Positions 55,767 to 64,000 of a stretch of 64,000 bases of DNA are shown here, in pieces; position 1 is the first letter of the stretch; each line of letters begins with the position of its first letter. A program made the position numbers and the translations under genes. Origin of the DNA: Galaxea fascicularis (Eukaryota; Cnidaria; Anthozoa; Scleractinia; Euphylliidae); assembly GCA_948470475.1 (NCBI GenBank), contig OX419347.1, positions 16,395,175 through 16,459,174 of the forward strand, in the 5' to 3' direction. The notes beneath the pieces were generated by a model, which saw only the letters and a program-made list of their open reading frames with translations, was not told the origin of the DNA and did no database searches.

Positions 55767-55947
55767 CCTCCTCATACTTTAAGGCACATAACAGACACAA
55801 ACATAAAAAACGTTACAAGGGATCACCAAAACCAGGAGTACAACCAATAAAGGAGACCCCTAGGTGAAAGTGACGCCCTACACAAAGACAAGACTAGTGA
55901 GAGACAACTTGGTGCCCTCCACAAGAGGGCACCTCGAAGTCAATCAC

Positions 55948-56539
55948 TCACACAACTTTATGCGACGGCGAGATGCTCGTCAGCATTTTCACATAGTCCT
56001 CCGCAGTCCAATCATACGCCTCCAAGAGGGCAGTGAAGTCCTGCGGAGACATGGTGGTGGCACCAGAGGCAGGAGACAGGGCAGAAAGCCTCTGATCCAA
56101 AAGCCCACAAGGCGGGGGTGGAAGAACCGCAGTAGGCTTAGGAAGAGAGGCCTCTGCAGAGGACTGATACAACGGAGGCGCAGATAACTCCGGAGAGGGC
56201 TGCTGGTCACACTGCTGCTGGTCCGGGGACGAGACAGGCGACTCAACCTCCAAAACCATGGTCTTTGGTGTGGGTGATTCGTCACCCGATGACTGAGGCG
56301 CCGGGGTTGGCTTCCTCTTCCTATTGTTCCTCGAGGAGCGCGGAGCGTCAATAACCACTGCCGAAGCAGCGGCAATGACCTCCTCATCCCCGGAACACAA
56401 ATCACCGGAAACCCCAACAGCCGACCCCGAAAGAGACACATCCCCGGGCGAACCGGAATCAGTGACCTCCGAGGCAACTGAGGGGCTCTCGACAACCTCC
56501 ATTGCGGAAGCATCTCCAGGGTGACTGGAGTTAGCAACC
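55948..56539 (-). CDS. Shifted-frame C-terminal part of retroelement ORF1
   Basis: This frame stays open from about 56,685 to TAA at 55,948. It is low-complexity and protein-like: acidic and Ser-rich (VTDSGSPGDVSLSGS, SSRNNRKRKPTPAPQSSGD), then Pro-rich, then a distinct end, MSPQDFTALLEAYDWTAEDY. That ending suggests a real C-terminus, not a shadow. The overlap with the upstream frame is GC-rich and contains G/C runs. Either a one-base change broke a single ORF1 in this copy or the element uses ribosomal frameshifting; one copy cannot tell. Confidence 0.5.
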
Positions 56540-57217
56540 TCAACAGGAGCCGTAGGGCCTGGGGGCCGGGGGCTCGGCCGGAGCCTGAGCCCGACAACGG
56601 GGCCTGTTCGGAGTAGGACCGCCCCAAGCCTGCCTACACTCACGTGCGACATGCCCGGGCTGGCGACAACGACGGCAAACCCCATTCATCGGGCACTCAC
56701 GGGCGCGGTGGCCAGGAGTCCGGCAGATGGGGCACCACTGAGGCTGGCGACGGTACCACGTACGGCAGTCGTAACCAGCGATCCGAAACACCGGGGGGAT
56801 ATCCCTCGCCAAGGACATCTTGACGACTAGAGAGCCGTCAAAGAGTCCCGGGAAACCCCGGTGTTCTGACCTGGTGATGGAATGGACCTCACCAAAAACT
56901 GCAAGGGCGGCCCGCACAGTGCCATCCGGAACCTCACTAGGAAGATCACGGACGTAGACCAATTTGGACCGCTGGTCGATTGGAGTCAAACGGATGTTGT
57001 GGCCATCGAACGTAAGACCCTCCAACAGGACCCGGTCGCAAGACACGGAGTCCTTAAAGGTCAAACGAACGGTGCCATGACGTAGGAACTGAACAGCAAC
57101 AAGATTAGGTCGACCCAAGATCTCCAGGAGACGAGGGAGGACGGCATCCGAACCATGGTGGTGGTAGACTTCAGGCGGGAAAAACGCCACCAAACTGTTT
57201 GGACACTCAACAGGCAT
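56540..57217 (-). CDS. Retroelement ORF1 protein, RRM-like plus CCHC zinc knuckles
   Basis: 225 codons starting MPVECPNSLVAFFPPEVYHH. Residues about 75-130 resemble an RRM-type fold (KLVYVRDLPSEVPDG, then AVFGEVHSI). Residues about 160-193 carry two CCHC knuckles, CPICRTPGHRARECP and CRRCRQPGHVARECR. Such proteins bind RNA in the ribonucleoprotein of many LINEs, and related ZCCHC3-like proteins occur in animal genomes. The frame ends soon after the knuckles, at TGA, in a Pro/Ala-rich stretch. The protein-like sequence continues in a different frame from about 56,690 downwards. The ATG at 57,217 is the first long-frame start, about 180 nt into the element. Confidence 0.75.
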   Translation of the reverse strand: MPVECPNSLVAFFPPEVYHHHGSDAVLPRLLEILGRPNLVAVQFLRHGTVRLTFKDSVSCDRVLLEGLTFDGHNIRLTPIDQRSKLVYVRDLPSEVPDGTVRAALAVFGEVHSITRSEHRGFPGLFDGSLVVKMSLARDIPPVFRIAGYDCRTWYRRQPQWCPICRTPGHRARECPMNGVCRRCRQPGHVARECRQAWGGPTPNRPRCRAQAPAEPPAPRPYGSC

Positions 57218-57397
57218 GTTAAGACCTGATGAGCGCGATCGACAACTGGATGAGTGTCACTGACGCACAAGGCCCGGAGTCCAACAAGGGAAACAAGGCC
57301 CAACGACAGCGACAAGAAAAGGCGTACCACAAGCGTCAAAAGGCGTACCCAAACGGAACAGGGGCCAAGTCTCTCGACTTTTAACGGCCCGGACCCA

Positions 57398-59587
57398 TAT
57401 CAAACTATGGATGAAAAATTTCTATTTAAACCTTATGTAATTTTTAGTCATTTTGTCATCCATGTGGTACGCATTGCCATTGCGCGCATGCGTATTGCCA
57501 TTTTAACTTATCTAAACGGAATAGAGAAGCTGATGCATGCTCATGCATAGTTAATAGGCAATTTTGGCGTGTTTTGCGTTGTAAGTAATGCGCTGGGTAC
57601 AATATTTTGCCAGTAGGACTGGATGACTCGACGCTTATGCAAAACATAGATGAAATAAGACTTAGCGGACTTGCATGCCGACTTTGCCAAGGAGTTACGT
57701 ACCCAGAATTTATCTGGTGCGTCAACACGGAAATTTTGGATCAGCGGCACAAGCTGCCGTAAAATAGCTTATGTTCGGTCTGCTGAAAGAGTAAATAGGT
57801 AAATGGGGAAGAGAACTGAAAGACCTTGAACCGAGCTTTGCTGGAAATACAGACCACGGGCTCTAGGAGACTATTGTGCATTGGAAACGCCAAGACAGGG
57901 TCTTTTTGGTCTTTTTGGTGTTGTCCGAGGGCGCGTGATCAACGAAAAGAATTTTCCTTTGGTAGCAAGAACAAACGGTCATTTTCAGTGGTGAAAATCG
58001 AGAGCTCTGCTGAATTGATTGGGTACTAAAGTTAAGTTCCGACAACACGCTAAGCATTTGCAATTTGACAGTAACAACGCGGCGCATTTCCACTTTCTCT
58101 GAAATTCTTCAAGCGGTAGCGGTGCCGCACTGATTACAGTATATGGGTCCCTGGCGACCCGGCAGCCATTGCAGTAGAGTCTCGTTTAGGCAAGGGTTCA
58201 AATAAACTGCTGATGTATATATGTGGTTTATTACCCCTTTAAATCGCTACATCAAAATTGAAATTGTTATTTGTGATCTCCTACACAATTGCTATAGGAC
58301 GATTCTGTCCTTAATTCTCGTCATAAAATTCGATGCGGATCATTCCAAGGCTTATGGGGGTTAAAGGTATGGAAACGGATACGTTACCCGTCAGTCCCTT
58401 GCAATTATCGATGAAGGGAAGACTGTCTTGGTGAAGTTCAGTTGCAATGGCCTCGCGCGGGTTCTACGAGGAAACAAAAACAAGCTTGAAAAAAAAAAAA
58501 AAGAAAAAGAAAAAAGAAAAAAAAACTCAGCCGGTACCGGCACCTTATACCAACTGAGCCCAGCACCCCGCACACCCGAGTGAATATCCTGTCATCCCCA
58601 TGACAGTCAGTGAGGGAGAGATTTGTCGGCCCCTAAACCATTCGTGACAATCCCACTCCAAACGCGCAGCAAAGTACCGGTCCTACCTATCAAACTATGG
58701 ATGAAAAATTTCTATTTAAACCTTATGTAATTTTTAGTCATTTTGTCATCCATGTGGTACGCATTGCCATTGCGCGCATGCGTATTGCCATTTTAACTTA
58801 TCTAAACGGAATAGAGAAGCTGATGCATGCTCATGCATAGTTAATAGGCAATTTTGGCGTGTTTTGCGTTGTAAGTAATGCGCTGGGTACAATATTTTGC
58901 CAGTAGGACTGGATGACTCGACGCTTATGCAAAACATAGATGAAATAAGACTTGGCGGACTTGCATGCCGACTTTGCCAAGGAGTTACGTACCCAGAATT
59001 TATCTGGTGCGTCAACACGGAAATTTTGGATCAGCGGCACAAGCTGCCGTAAAATAGCTTATGTTCGGTCTGCTGAAAGAGTAAATAGGTAAATGGGGAA
59101 GAGAACTGAAAGACCTTGAACCGAGCTTTGCTGGAAATACAGACCACGGGCTCTAGGAGACTATTGTGCATTGGAAACGCCAAGACAGGGTCTTTTTGGT
59201 CTTTTTGGTGTTGTCCGAGGGCGCGTGATCAACGAAAAGAATTTTCCTTTGGTAGCAAGAACAAACGGTCATTTTCAGTGGTGAAAATCGAGAGCTCTGC
59301 TGAATTGATTGGGTACTAAAGTTAAGTTCCGACAACACGCTAAGCATTTGCAATTTGACAGTAACAACGCGGCGCATTTCCACTTTCTCTGAAATTCTTC
59401 AAGCGGTAGCGGTGCCGCACTGATTACAGTATATGGGTCCCTGGCGACCCGGCAGCCATTGCAGTAGAGTCTCATTTAGGCAAGGGTTCAAATAAACTGC
59501 TGATGTATATATGTGGTTTATTACCCCTTTAAATCGCTACATCAAAATTGAAATTGTTATTTGTGATCCCCTACACAATTGTTATAG
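57398..59587 (+). repeat. Macrosatellite array, right-hand edge copies
   Basis: The rest of unit 33 (57,398-57,649), unit 34 (57,650-58,939) and a 648-bp partial unit 35 (58,940-59,587). Units 34 and 35 lack the 10-bp AGCTTCCTTT present in main-block units. GTGGTACGC at 57,464-57,472 and 58,754-58,762 replaces main-block GTGGTGCGC. Private changes include CTTAGCGG near 57,661, CTCGTTT near 58,182 and ATTGCTATAG near 58,289. The A-rich tract here is only about 38 bp (58,491-58,525). Identity with the array stops at GTTATAG (59,587). Confidence 0.93.
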
Positions 59588-59740
59588 ATGTATGGGGAGA
59601 AGTGTTTAAAATATTAAACAAATTAATCTTTTCTGATGCTGTCCTAAATTCTTGTGACCACTGTTTTTTTTTTTATAAATATTACAAGGAGAAATTCGAT
59701 GCTTATCATTCCTAGAGTTTAAAGGGTTGAAGGCCGACGG
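59588..59740 (+). repeat. Diverged, longer relative of a unit segment
   Basis: After the array edge the sequence follows the same plan as unit positions about 659-735 but includes segments missing there: AATCTTTTCTGATGCTGTCC, TTCTTGTGACCACTG, TTACAAGGAGAAATTCGATG and TTTAAAGGGTTGAAGG. It also resembles the PTBP intron copy at 5040-5190. It is probably closer to the dispersed repeat from which this part of the unit arose. Confidence 0.6.
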
Positions 59741-59798
59741 GTGACTTTTTAATGGGTAACGTCAAGAGTGATGTTTCAGAGTCTTCTCAAATGAAGAC

Positions 59799-60116
59799 CA
59801 TTGGTCATTTTACTTAAAGATCCTGCTTTAAAAACCGTAAATGAGTTGACATGTGAACTGCAACAACAAGCCACAAAACGAAGGAAACTGAACTCCCGGC
59901 CTCGTCGTTCGTCTCGTATGATCCTAAAGCCGGGCGATTTAATGATGGGTGGCTCTTGAATCAAAGTGAAATTTTGAAATCGCTTCAAATAAGGCCATTT
60001 CTCATTTCAACTCGGCTTATCTTCGTGAATGTAAGTATTTGACAGGAACTCTGATTATAGCTAATCGGAGACAGAAAGATGCGAAAGGAATGAAATTGGA
60101 TTATTGGCTGGGTACA
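59799..60116 (+). repeat. Dispersed repeat R, copy 3, uninterrupted
   Basis: Colinear with the split copy at 11,171-12,580: CGTAAATGAG, GAACTCCCGGCCTCGT, AGCCGGGCG, then directly TTTAATGATGGGTGGC, CAAATAAGG, TAGCTAATCGGAG and TTGGCTGGGTAC. It holds a single TTAA where copy 2 has the piggyBac-like insertion. Copies of R therefore bracket the macrosatellite in the same orientation. Confidence 0.8.
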
Positions 60117-60162
60117 GATTCTGGCTGAGTGGAATTGCTTGACTGAGTGCAATTATGCCGTC

Positions 60163-60350
60163 GTTTTCTACTGTACTTCTCATTATAGGCTACCATTACA
60201 AGACTCCCAGTGGTTTCTCATATTGCCTAGTTGGCCGACGTCTGATTGGGTATCTTGTTTTCTACTGTACTCTTCTTTATAGGCTACCATTACAAGACTC
60301 CCAGTGTTATGGCATATGACTTTGTTGGCCGACTTCTGATTGGGTGGCTC
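60163..60350 (+). repeat. 94-bp tandem duplication
   Basis: Two units, 60,163-60,256 and 60,257-60,350, both start GTTTTCTACTGTAC, share TATAGGCTACCATTACAAGA and CTCCCAGTG, and end TCTGATTGGGT. They differ by scattered substitutions, so the duplication is not recent. Confidence 0.9.
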
Positions 60351-61073
60351 GGTCGAGTGGTCTGGTGACGGTGGCATCCTTTTCCAGCCTGTGTTATTAC
60401 AGGCAGTCCATCGTGCTAGACTACCAGCGTATTCGTAAGGACCCAAGACGAGGGGGGCGTGGTACGCACCCCTCATGAACGCTGTAATCGCAGGCTTCTT
60501 CCGTATTGCGGAGTAATAGTACGGGGAGACGTTAGTAAGGTGCTGCATAAGAGGAAAGTGACAAATTTAAGGAAGACCCAAAAGACAATGAATGAAATAG
60601 AAGAGGAGGAAAAAAAATAGCATCTTTGTTATTTGACCTCGTATTTTGGGGCCCCACAAAGGGCTCGTGCTGATGATTATTCCCTAAGAAATCGTACTGA
60701 AAGTGCATTTGAGAAATAAATTTCAGGCGAAACTGCCGAATATGGGCACGTGCTAGCTCATGTTCTGCGTTAACCTTGGGCAGAAAGAAAGGCTCCAGAG
60801 AATTCAGTTTGGAAATACAGTAAACGTGGTGTCTGAAAAGCAATCTATAATTATTGTGCGGTACAAGAGAAAACAGTAAGCAGAAGGGTAGCGCAAAAAA
60901 CTCGAAAATAAGTGGCAACATAACCTACGACGATTCTTAGCAGTTTACATGACGTGAATTTTGGCACGCGATGCTCTACGCAGCCAAGCCTGCACAGTAC
61001 AGATCACGGTCACCAAGCCGTAGCGTGGTTTGTGAAATCAACGAGGAAAGTACGCTGTTGATAAGTTTTGAGA
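60351..61073. other. ELOF1 upstream region, no other gene recognised
   Basis: Minus-strand open frames at 60,183-60,548 and 60,532-60,921 lack recognisable domains and partly cover repeats. The last 100-150 bp before 61,074 probably hold the ELOF1 promoter and 5' UTR. No clear TATA box was seen. Confidence 0.45.
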
Positions 61074-62470
61074 ATGGGTCGAAGGAGGTCTAAACGCAAA
61101 CCAGCACCGAAAAGAAGACAGGATCCCTTGGACAAGCAGTTTAACTGTCCCTTCTGTAACCACGAGAAGTCTTGTGAAGTGAAAATGTAAGATCATAAGG
61201 TTATATCACGTGCGTGGTTCTAGTCACGTCAAAACATGGCATGCTGCTCTTGCAAATTCGTGTTCTTGTACAAATGGAGAATCTAGATCTGTCTAATTTT
61301 GATACCATTAAACTAGTGGCTGTGACGTTTCTTCTTTTGAATAGCAGCATTCGAAAACGGTCCATTTTGGAGTGGATATGCATCGAAACAGCTGTTCAAC
61401 AAAAATTCACAACAATGCAATTTGTGTAAGTTTGGAATATGGTCGAAAGCACAAAAACGTTTGAAATTACATCAGACTCTTAAAAATTCTGATCCTGACG
61501 TGGTGTGCAAGAATCTGATTCATTTGACCTACAGTTGTAGGTCATGAGTCTTTACCAAAATTTTCAAGTGTAAATGAGTGACCCTTAAAATTACTAATAA
61601 TATAAGCAACCCCTCTTGTACTGTGTGTAGAAAATAGATTTTTTGTCTTCTTTTTCAGGGATCGGGTCAGGAACACAGGACACATCTCATGTAGAGTATG
61701 TCTGGAGGATTACCAGACTCCTATTACATGTATCCTCTTCAAGTATTCTATTGCAACTATAACAAAGTTCTCACACCTGATTGGCTATCACCAGCTATGG
61801 TTTTCACTCTGATAGGACAGTGTAATTGGACAGTTTAAGTAATTGAATTTGTATGTGCCATCGCGCACACACTGGAAGGGGGCAGTTGCAGTTTCATATC
61901 AGGGTGAAAACTATTTTTTTCCTGAAAAGTTTTTCTCTTATTCCTTTTTTGAATTTTGTTATAGATACAATTAATTGGTAAATAATAGGACTTTCTGTTG
62001 TGCAATTCAATCTGTAATCATACAAGTGATAAACAAAATTGGATGATGACCACTACACATGGTCCTATTACCATTATAAATAATTATTATTATGTTACTT
62101 GGCATATTGAGAGATCAGCATATGAGTATTTAGGACTGGTGCTGAAAGTGACAAAAGAAAATAATACTGAGTGATGTTGTTTTTGAGTGGTAGTGTCAGA
62201 AATGTCTCATTTCTGTTGCAATTAAAGTAAACGAGAGATAAAAACCTGGAATATGCAAAGATTGTGTTCTGGTCAATGATTCATTCAAGGGAAAGTGCAC
62301 TTTGGAGGGAAATTTTGTTTAATTTTTTTTATTTATTAGTAGAAAATACTCTGTTAGGTAAATAACATGATCTGTCTTTGTTATAAGTTCTTTAACAAGT
62401 GTCAGATCTTTCAGAACCTGTTGATGTGTATAGTGATTGGATTGATGCATGTGAATCAGCCAACCAGTAG
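61074..62470 (+). CDS. ELOF1: Transcription elongation factor 1 homolog ELOF1
   Basis: Small zinc protein that binds elongating RNA polymerase II and supports elongation and transcription-coupled repair in animals and yeast (known for the family). Exons: 61,074-61,186, 61,659-61,729, 62,406-62,470. Introns are GT..AG in phases 2 and 1. The joined frame is 249 nt, 82 residues with TAG at 62,468-62,470; human ELOF1 has 83. It starts [16 protein letters not shown], the conserved basic tail. CPFC at residues 25-28 and CRVC at 49-52 supply the four zinc cysteines, with [17 protein letters not shown] between. The end, [20 protein letters not shown], is close to other animals. The second donor (TGTATCC) is weak but the phase and protein fit exactly. 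The gene is complete. Confidence 0.97.
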
Positions 62471-62890
62471 CCCACCTTGGATACAAAATTTGCCTTCTTT
62501 TCAAGAGTTTGTGATGGGTGCAGTGGCAAGAAGCATGGAAGGATCATGGCAAACTGACCAGAGAAGAGGATGCTGGCCAAATGCAAATCACAAAAAAAAA
62601 ATCTTTTGTACGCTGTACATAGAACTTAACCTATTTAAATTTTCCTTCATTGTAAATGTTACAAAAGATTTTGAATGTTTGTAAGTCTGAAATTCAGGCA
62701 ACACTTCCCTAATGTTAGTCAGTTTTTTTTACAGAGATAAATATACATGTATGTAAAGGATATGTATTGTGTTATGTGATGACTTGTATTCTTGTCTCGT
62801 GGTGTGGTAAATCACAGTGCTTGCAAGCAGTTGTTCCTATGAGTGGGTAGCAATATCCAGTGGATAAATAAAGATCCTGCTGATAACATG
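62471..62890 (+). terminator. ELOF1 3' UTR with poly(A) signal
   Basis: AATAAA at 62,867-62,872 is the first canonical signal after the stop codon, giving a 3' UTR of about 400-420 nt. A second AATAAA lies near 62,942. Confidence 0.5.
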
Positions 62891-63789
62891 TTTTAATATA
62901 TTAGAGTTTTTTTTTCATGGGATGGTACTATATCCATTGTAAATAAATTGTCCTCAAGCCTGCATTTTATAGTATTCTTGTTAGGCAATGACCTGATTCA
63001 GGATTACCATGGTCAGGGAAAATCAAGGAAAAGACACATCTTGAGCATCAGGTTGGGTCAGTCAGGGGAAGTCTAAATTCAAACTGAAAGTTTGAGAATA
63101 ATCAGAAAGTTTTACTTTTGACTCACTAGCCAGGAGATTCCTTGTTAGTTAAGGTAATATTATTTCAAGGAATTTCTGCAAAGAAATTTATTTTCATGAT
63201 CAGTGGTCCCAGTGACTGGCAACCCTGTGAACTGACAGCAAACCATATAAAGAAAAAAAAAACTATAACACTAAGCACTTTGATGAAATGCAAAATGTCT
63301 TTCAGAGTAACGGCAGAATAGCTGACCACTTCATTTACATGTACTTGAGGCTTTTTATTTGAAGAACAAGGCATATTACAATGGATGCTACTGTTATTCA
63401 TGATCATAGGTATATATAAAATGGAGTGGCAGGGTACACTGCAGTTAAGCTGCAGTGTCTTGCAGTTAAGACATTTGACACCTTGAATGAGTGAATTTTG
63501 AAGCAATCAGAATTATGGGTGTGGATTCTAGAGGTTGCCAATGGATAGTACCCTTCCATAGTAAAAAAAAAGCCTGTCAGGGAGGTACTGGGTACTCTTT
63601 TTTTTTCTCATATATGGGTCCTGCCGTACACACGTTTTCCTTTGTTATAGAAACTCTTCTTTGTAAGTCATATTCCAAAGAAAATGAACTGGGGATTTGA
63701 AATTGGGAAGAGAAGGATATGCTCGCCTTACAAGCGCAGTTTCACCATTCCCCTCTACCCTTCCACCCCCGAAATAGAATCTAAACTGA
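62891..63789. other. No gene recognised
   Basis: AT-rich intergenic sequence between ELOF1 and the next gene. The minus-strand frame at 63,165-63,506 has no recognised domain. A small hairpin is noted separately. Confidence 0.5.
63436..63458. repeat. Short hairpin, 9-bp arms
   Basis: ACACTGCAG and CTGCAGTGT are separated by TTAAG. CTTGCAGTTAAG follows, a partial direct repeat of the centre. Function unknown. Confidence 0.6.
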
Positions 63790-63797
63790 TCACGTGA
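63790..63797. promoter_or_regulatory. E-box TCACGTGA upstream of the dynein-like gene
   Basis: A palindromic TCACGTGA lies about 100 bp before the ATG at 63,898. This extended E-box is bound by USF/MITF-type bHLH factors in animals and is common in housekeeping promoters. No TATA box was seen. The link to transcription here is inferred from position only. Confidence 0.35.
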
Positions 63798-63897
63798 CTC
63801 TTCAACGTGGAAAACTTAAAGAGGTCGCTTGCTGGCGGAGAAATCGTCTGCGAAAACTTCGAATAAAAGAAAGAGTAACAGTGGTAGTCTGTCCGCT

Positions 63898-64000
63898 ATG
63901 GAGGCGGCTTCAGATGGAGGCCTTAGTTCTGCAACTCCTCCAGAAGCGGCTGTTGTAGATGTGAAGAATTTTACGAGTTATTTGCGTCGCGTTGTGCCGC
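63898..64000 (+). CDS. DYNC1H1: Probable cytoplasmic dynein 1 heavy chain, first codons
   Basis: From ATG at 63,898 the frame runs open to the window end, 34 codons: MEAASDGGLSSATPPEAA, then VVDVKNFTSYLRRVVP. The second part resembles the start of vertebrate DYNC1H1, where a variable acidic or Gly-rich leader of similar length is followed by a segment of the pattern V-D-V-x(6)-L-R-K-x-V-P that leads into a leucine-rich run. Cytoplasmic dynein heavy chain is the minus-end-directed microtubule motor. Only the N-terminal tail leader is visible and no AAA domain can be checked, so the name rests on about 15 residues. The start is supported by absence of an upstream in-frame ATG close by and by the protein-like leader. 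Confidence 0.5.
   Translation, partial: MEAASDGGLSSATPPEAAVVDVKNFTSYLRRVVP

Larger units (their letters stand above)
55616..57397 (-). mobile_element. ORF1-only LINE-like retroelement
   Basis: A 1.78-kb minus-strand insertion in satellite unit 33. Its 3' end is a 12-nt A tail (T run at 55,616-55,627). The flanking direct repeat TATCAAAC (55,608-55,615 and 57,398-57,405) is an 8-bp target duplication within the satellite sequence. On the minus strand it has about 180 nt of leader, an ORF1-like gene with two CCHC zinc knuckles, a Ser/Pro-rich continuation in another frame, and a 330-nt structured 3' region. There is no reverse transcriptase or endonuclease. Because the 5' leader and ORF1 start are intact, it resembles a non-autonomous half-LINE more than an ordinary 5'-truncated copy. 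Confidence 0.85.

Noticed and set aside
55989..56627. 212-codon minus-strand frame within the retroelement
   Set aside because: Arg/Leu/Pro-rich shadow of the protein-like frame at 55,948-56,685.
12593..59587. CRISPR array or rDNA/5S/snRNA/histone cluster
   Set aside because: The repeat unit is 1.3 kb with no spacers, and none of the 5S, U1, U2, U5, U6 or histone sequence signatures I know were found in the unit.
60183..60921. Minus-strand frames of 121 and 129 codons upstream of ELOF1
   Set aside because: The first covers the 94-bp tandem duplication. Neither shows a domain, and they overlap each other.

Overview
This is eukaryotic nuclear DNA, most likely from an anthozoan cnidarian and probably a stony coral. 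Genes are AT-rich, with many short introns bounded by GT..AG. The splice-joined exons encode clear metazoan proteins, and the spacers hold many small inverted-repeat elements of the kind common in coral genomes. The taxon is inferred from overall character, not from a marker gene. No bacterial operons, CRISPR arrays, rRNA genes or complete tRNA genes were seen.

Layout. (1) 1-7.3 kb, + strand: the 3' part of a polypyrimidine tract-binding protein gene (PTBP family). Eleven exons with matching phases encode the last 300 residues: the end of RRM2, a linker, RRM3 and RRM4. One exon is exactly 34 nt. It sits where the vertebrate autoregulatory PTBP exon sits, lies between CU-rich tracts, and would produce an immediate stop if skipped. 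(2) 7.3-12.6 kb: no recognisable gene. This stretch holds small TIR elements, a dispersed repeat in 1.5 copies, and a piggyBac-like non-autonomous element that itself carries a 66-bp hairpin element. (3) 12,593-59,587: a macrosatellite of about 34.5 head-to-tail copies of a 1.31-kb unit. The copies are nearly identical and differ mostly in an internal A-rich tract. An ORF1-only LINE-like retroelement (55,616-57,397, minus strand) interrupts unit 33, and the two copies beyond it are of a distinguishable type. (4) 59.6-61.0 kb: diverged relatives of unit sequence, another copy of the left-flank dispersed repeat, and a 94-bp tandem duplication. (5) 61,074-62,470, + strand: complete three-exon ELOF1 (elongation factor 1 homolog, 82 aa). 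(6) From 63,898, + strand: the first 34 codons of a gene that looks like the N-terminus of cytoplasmic dynein 1 heavy chain.

The three genes are housekeeping functions (RNA splicing, transcription elongation, probably microtubule motor) on one strand. Nothing in the sequence suggests that they act together. The two most notable items are the PTBP 34-nt exon arrangement and the macrosatellite with its retroelement-marked edge. The ORFs repeated in every array unit do not look like genes.
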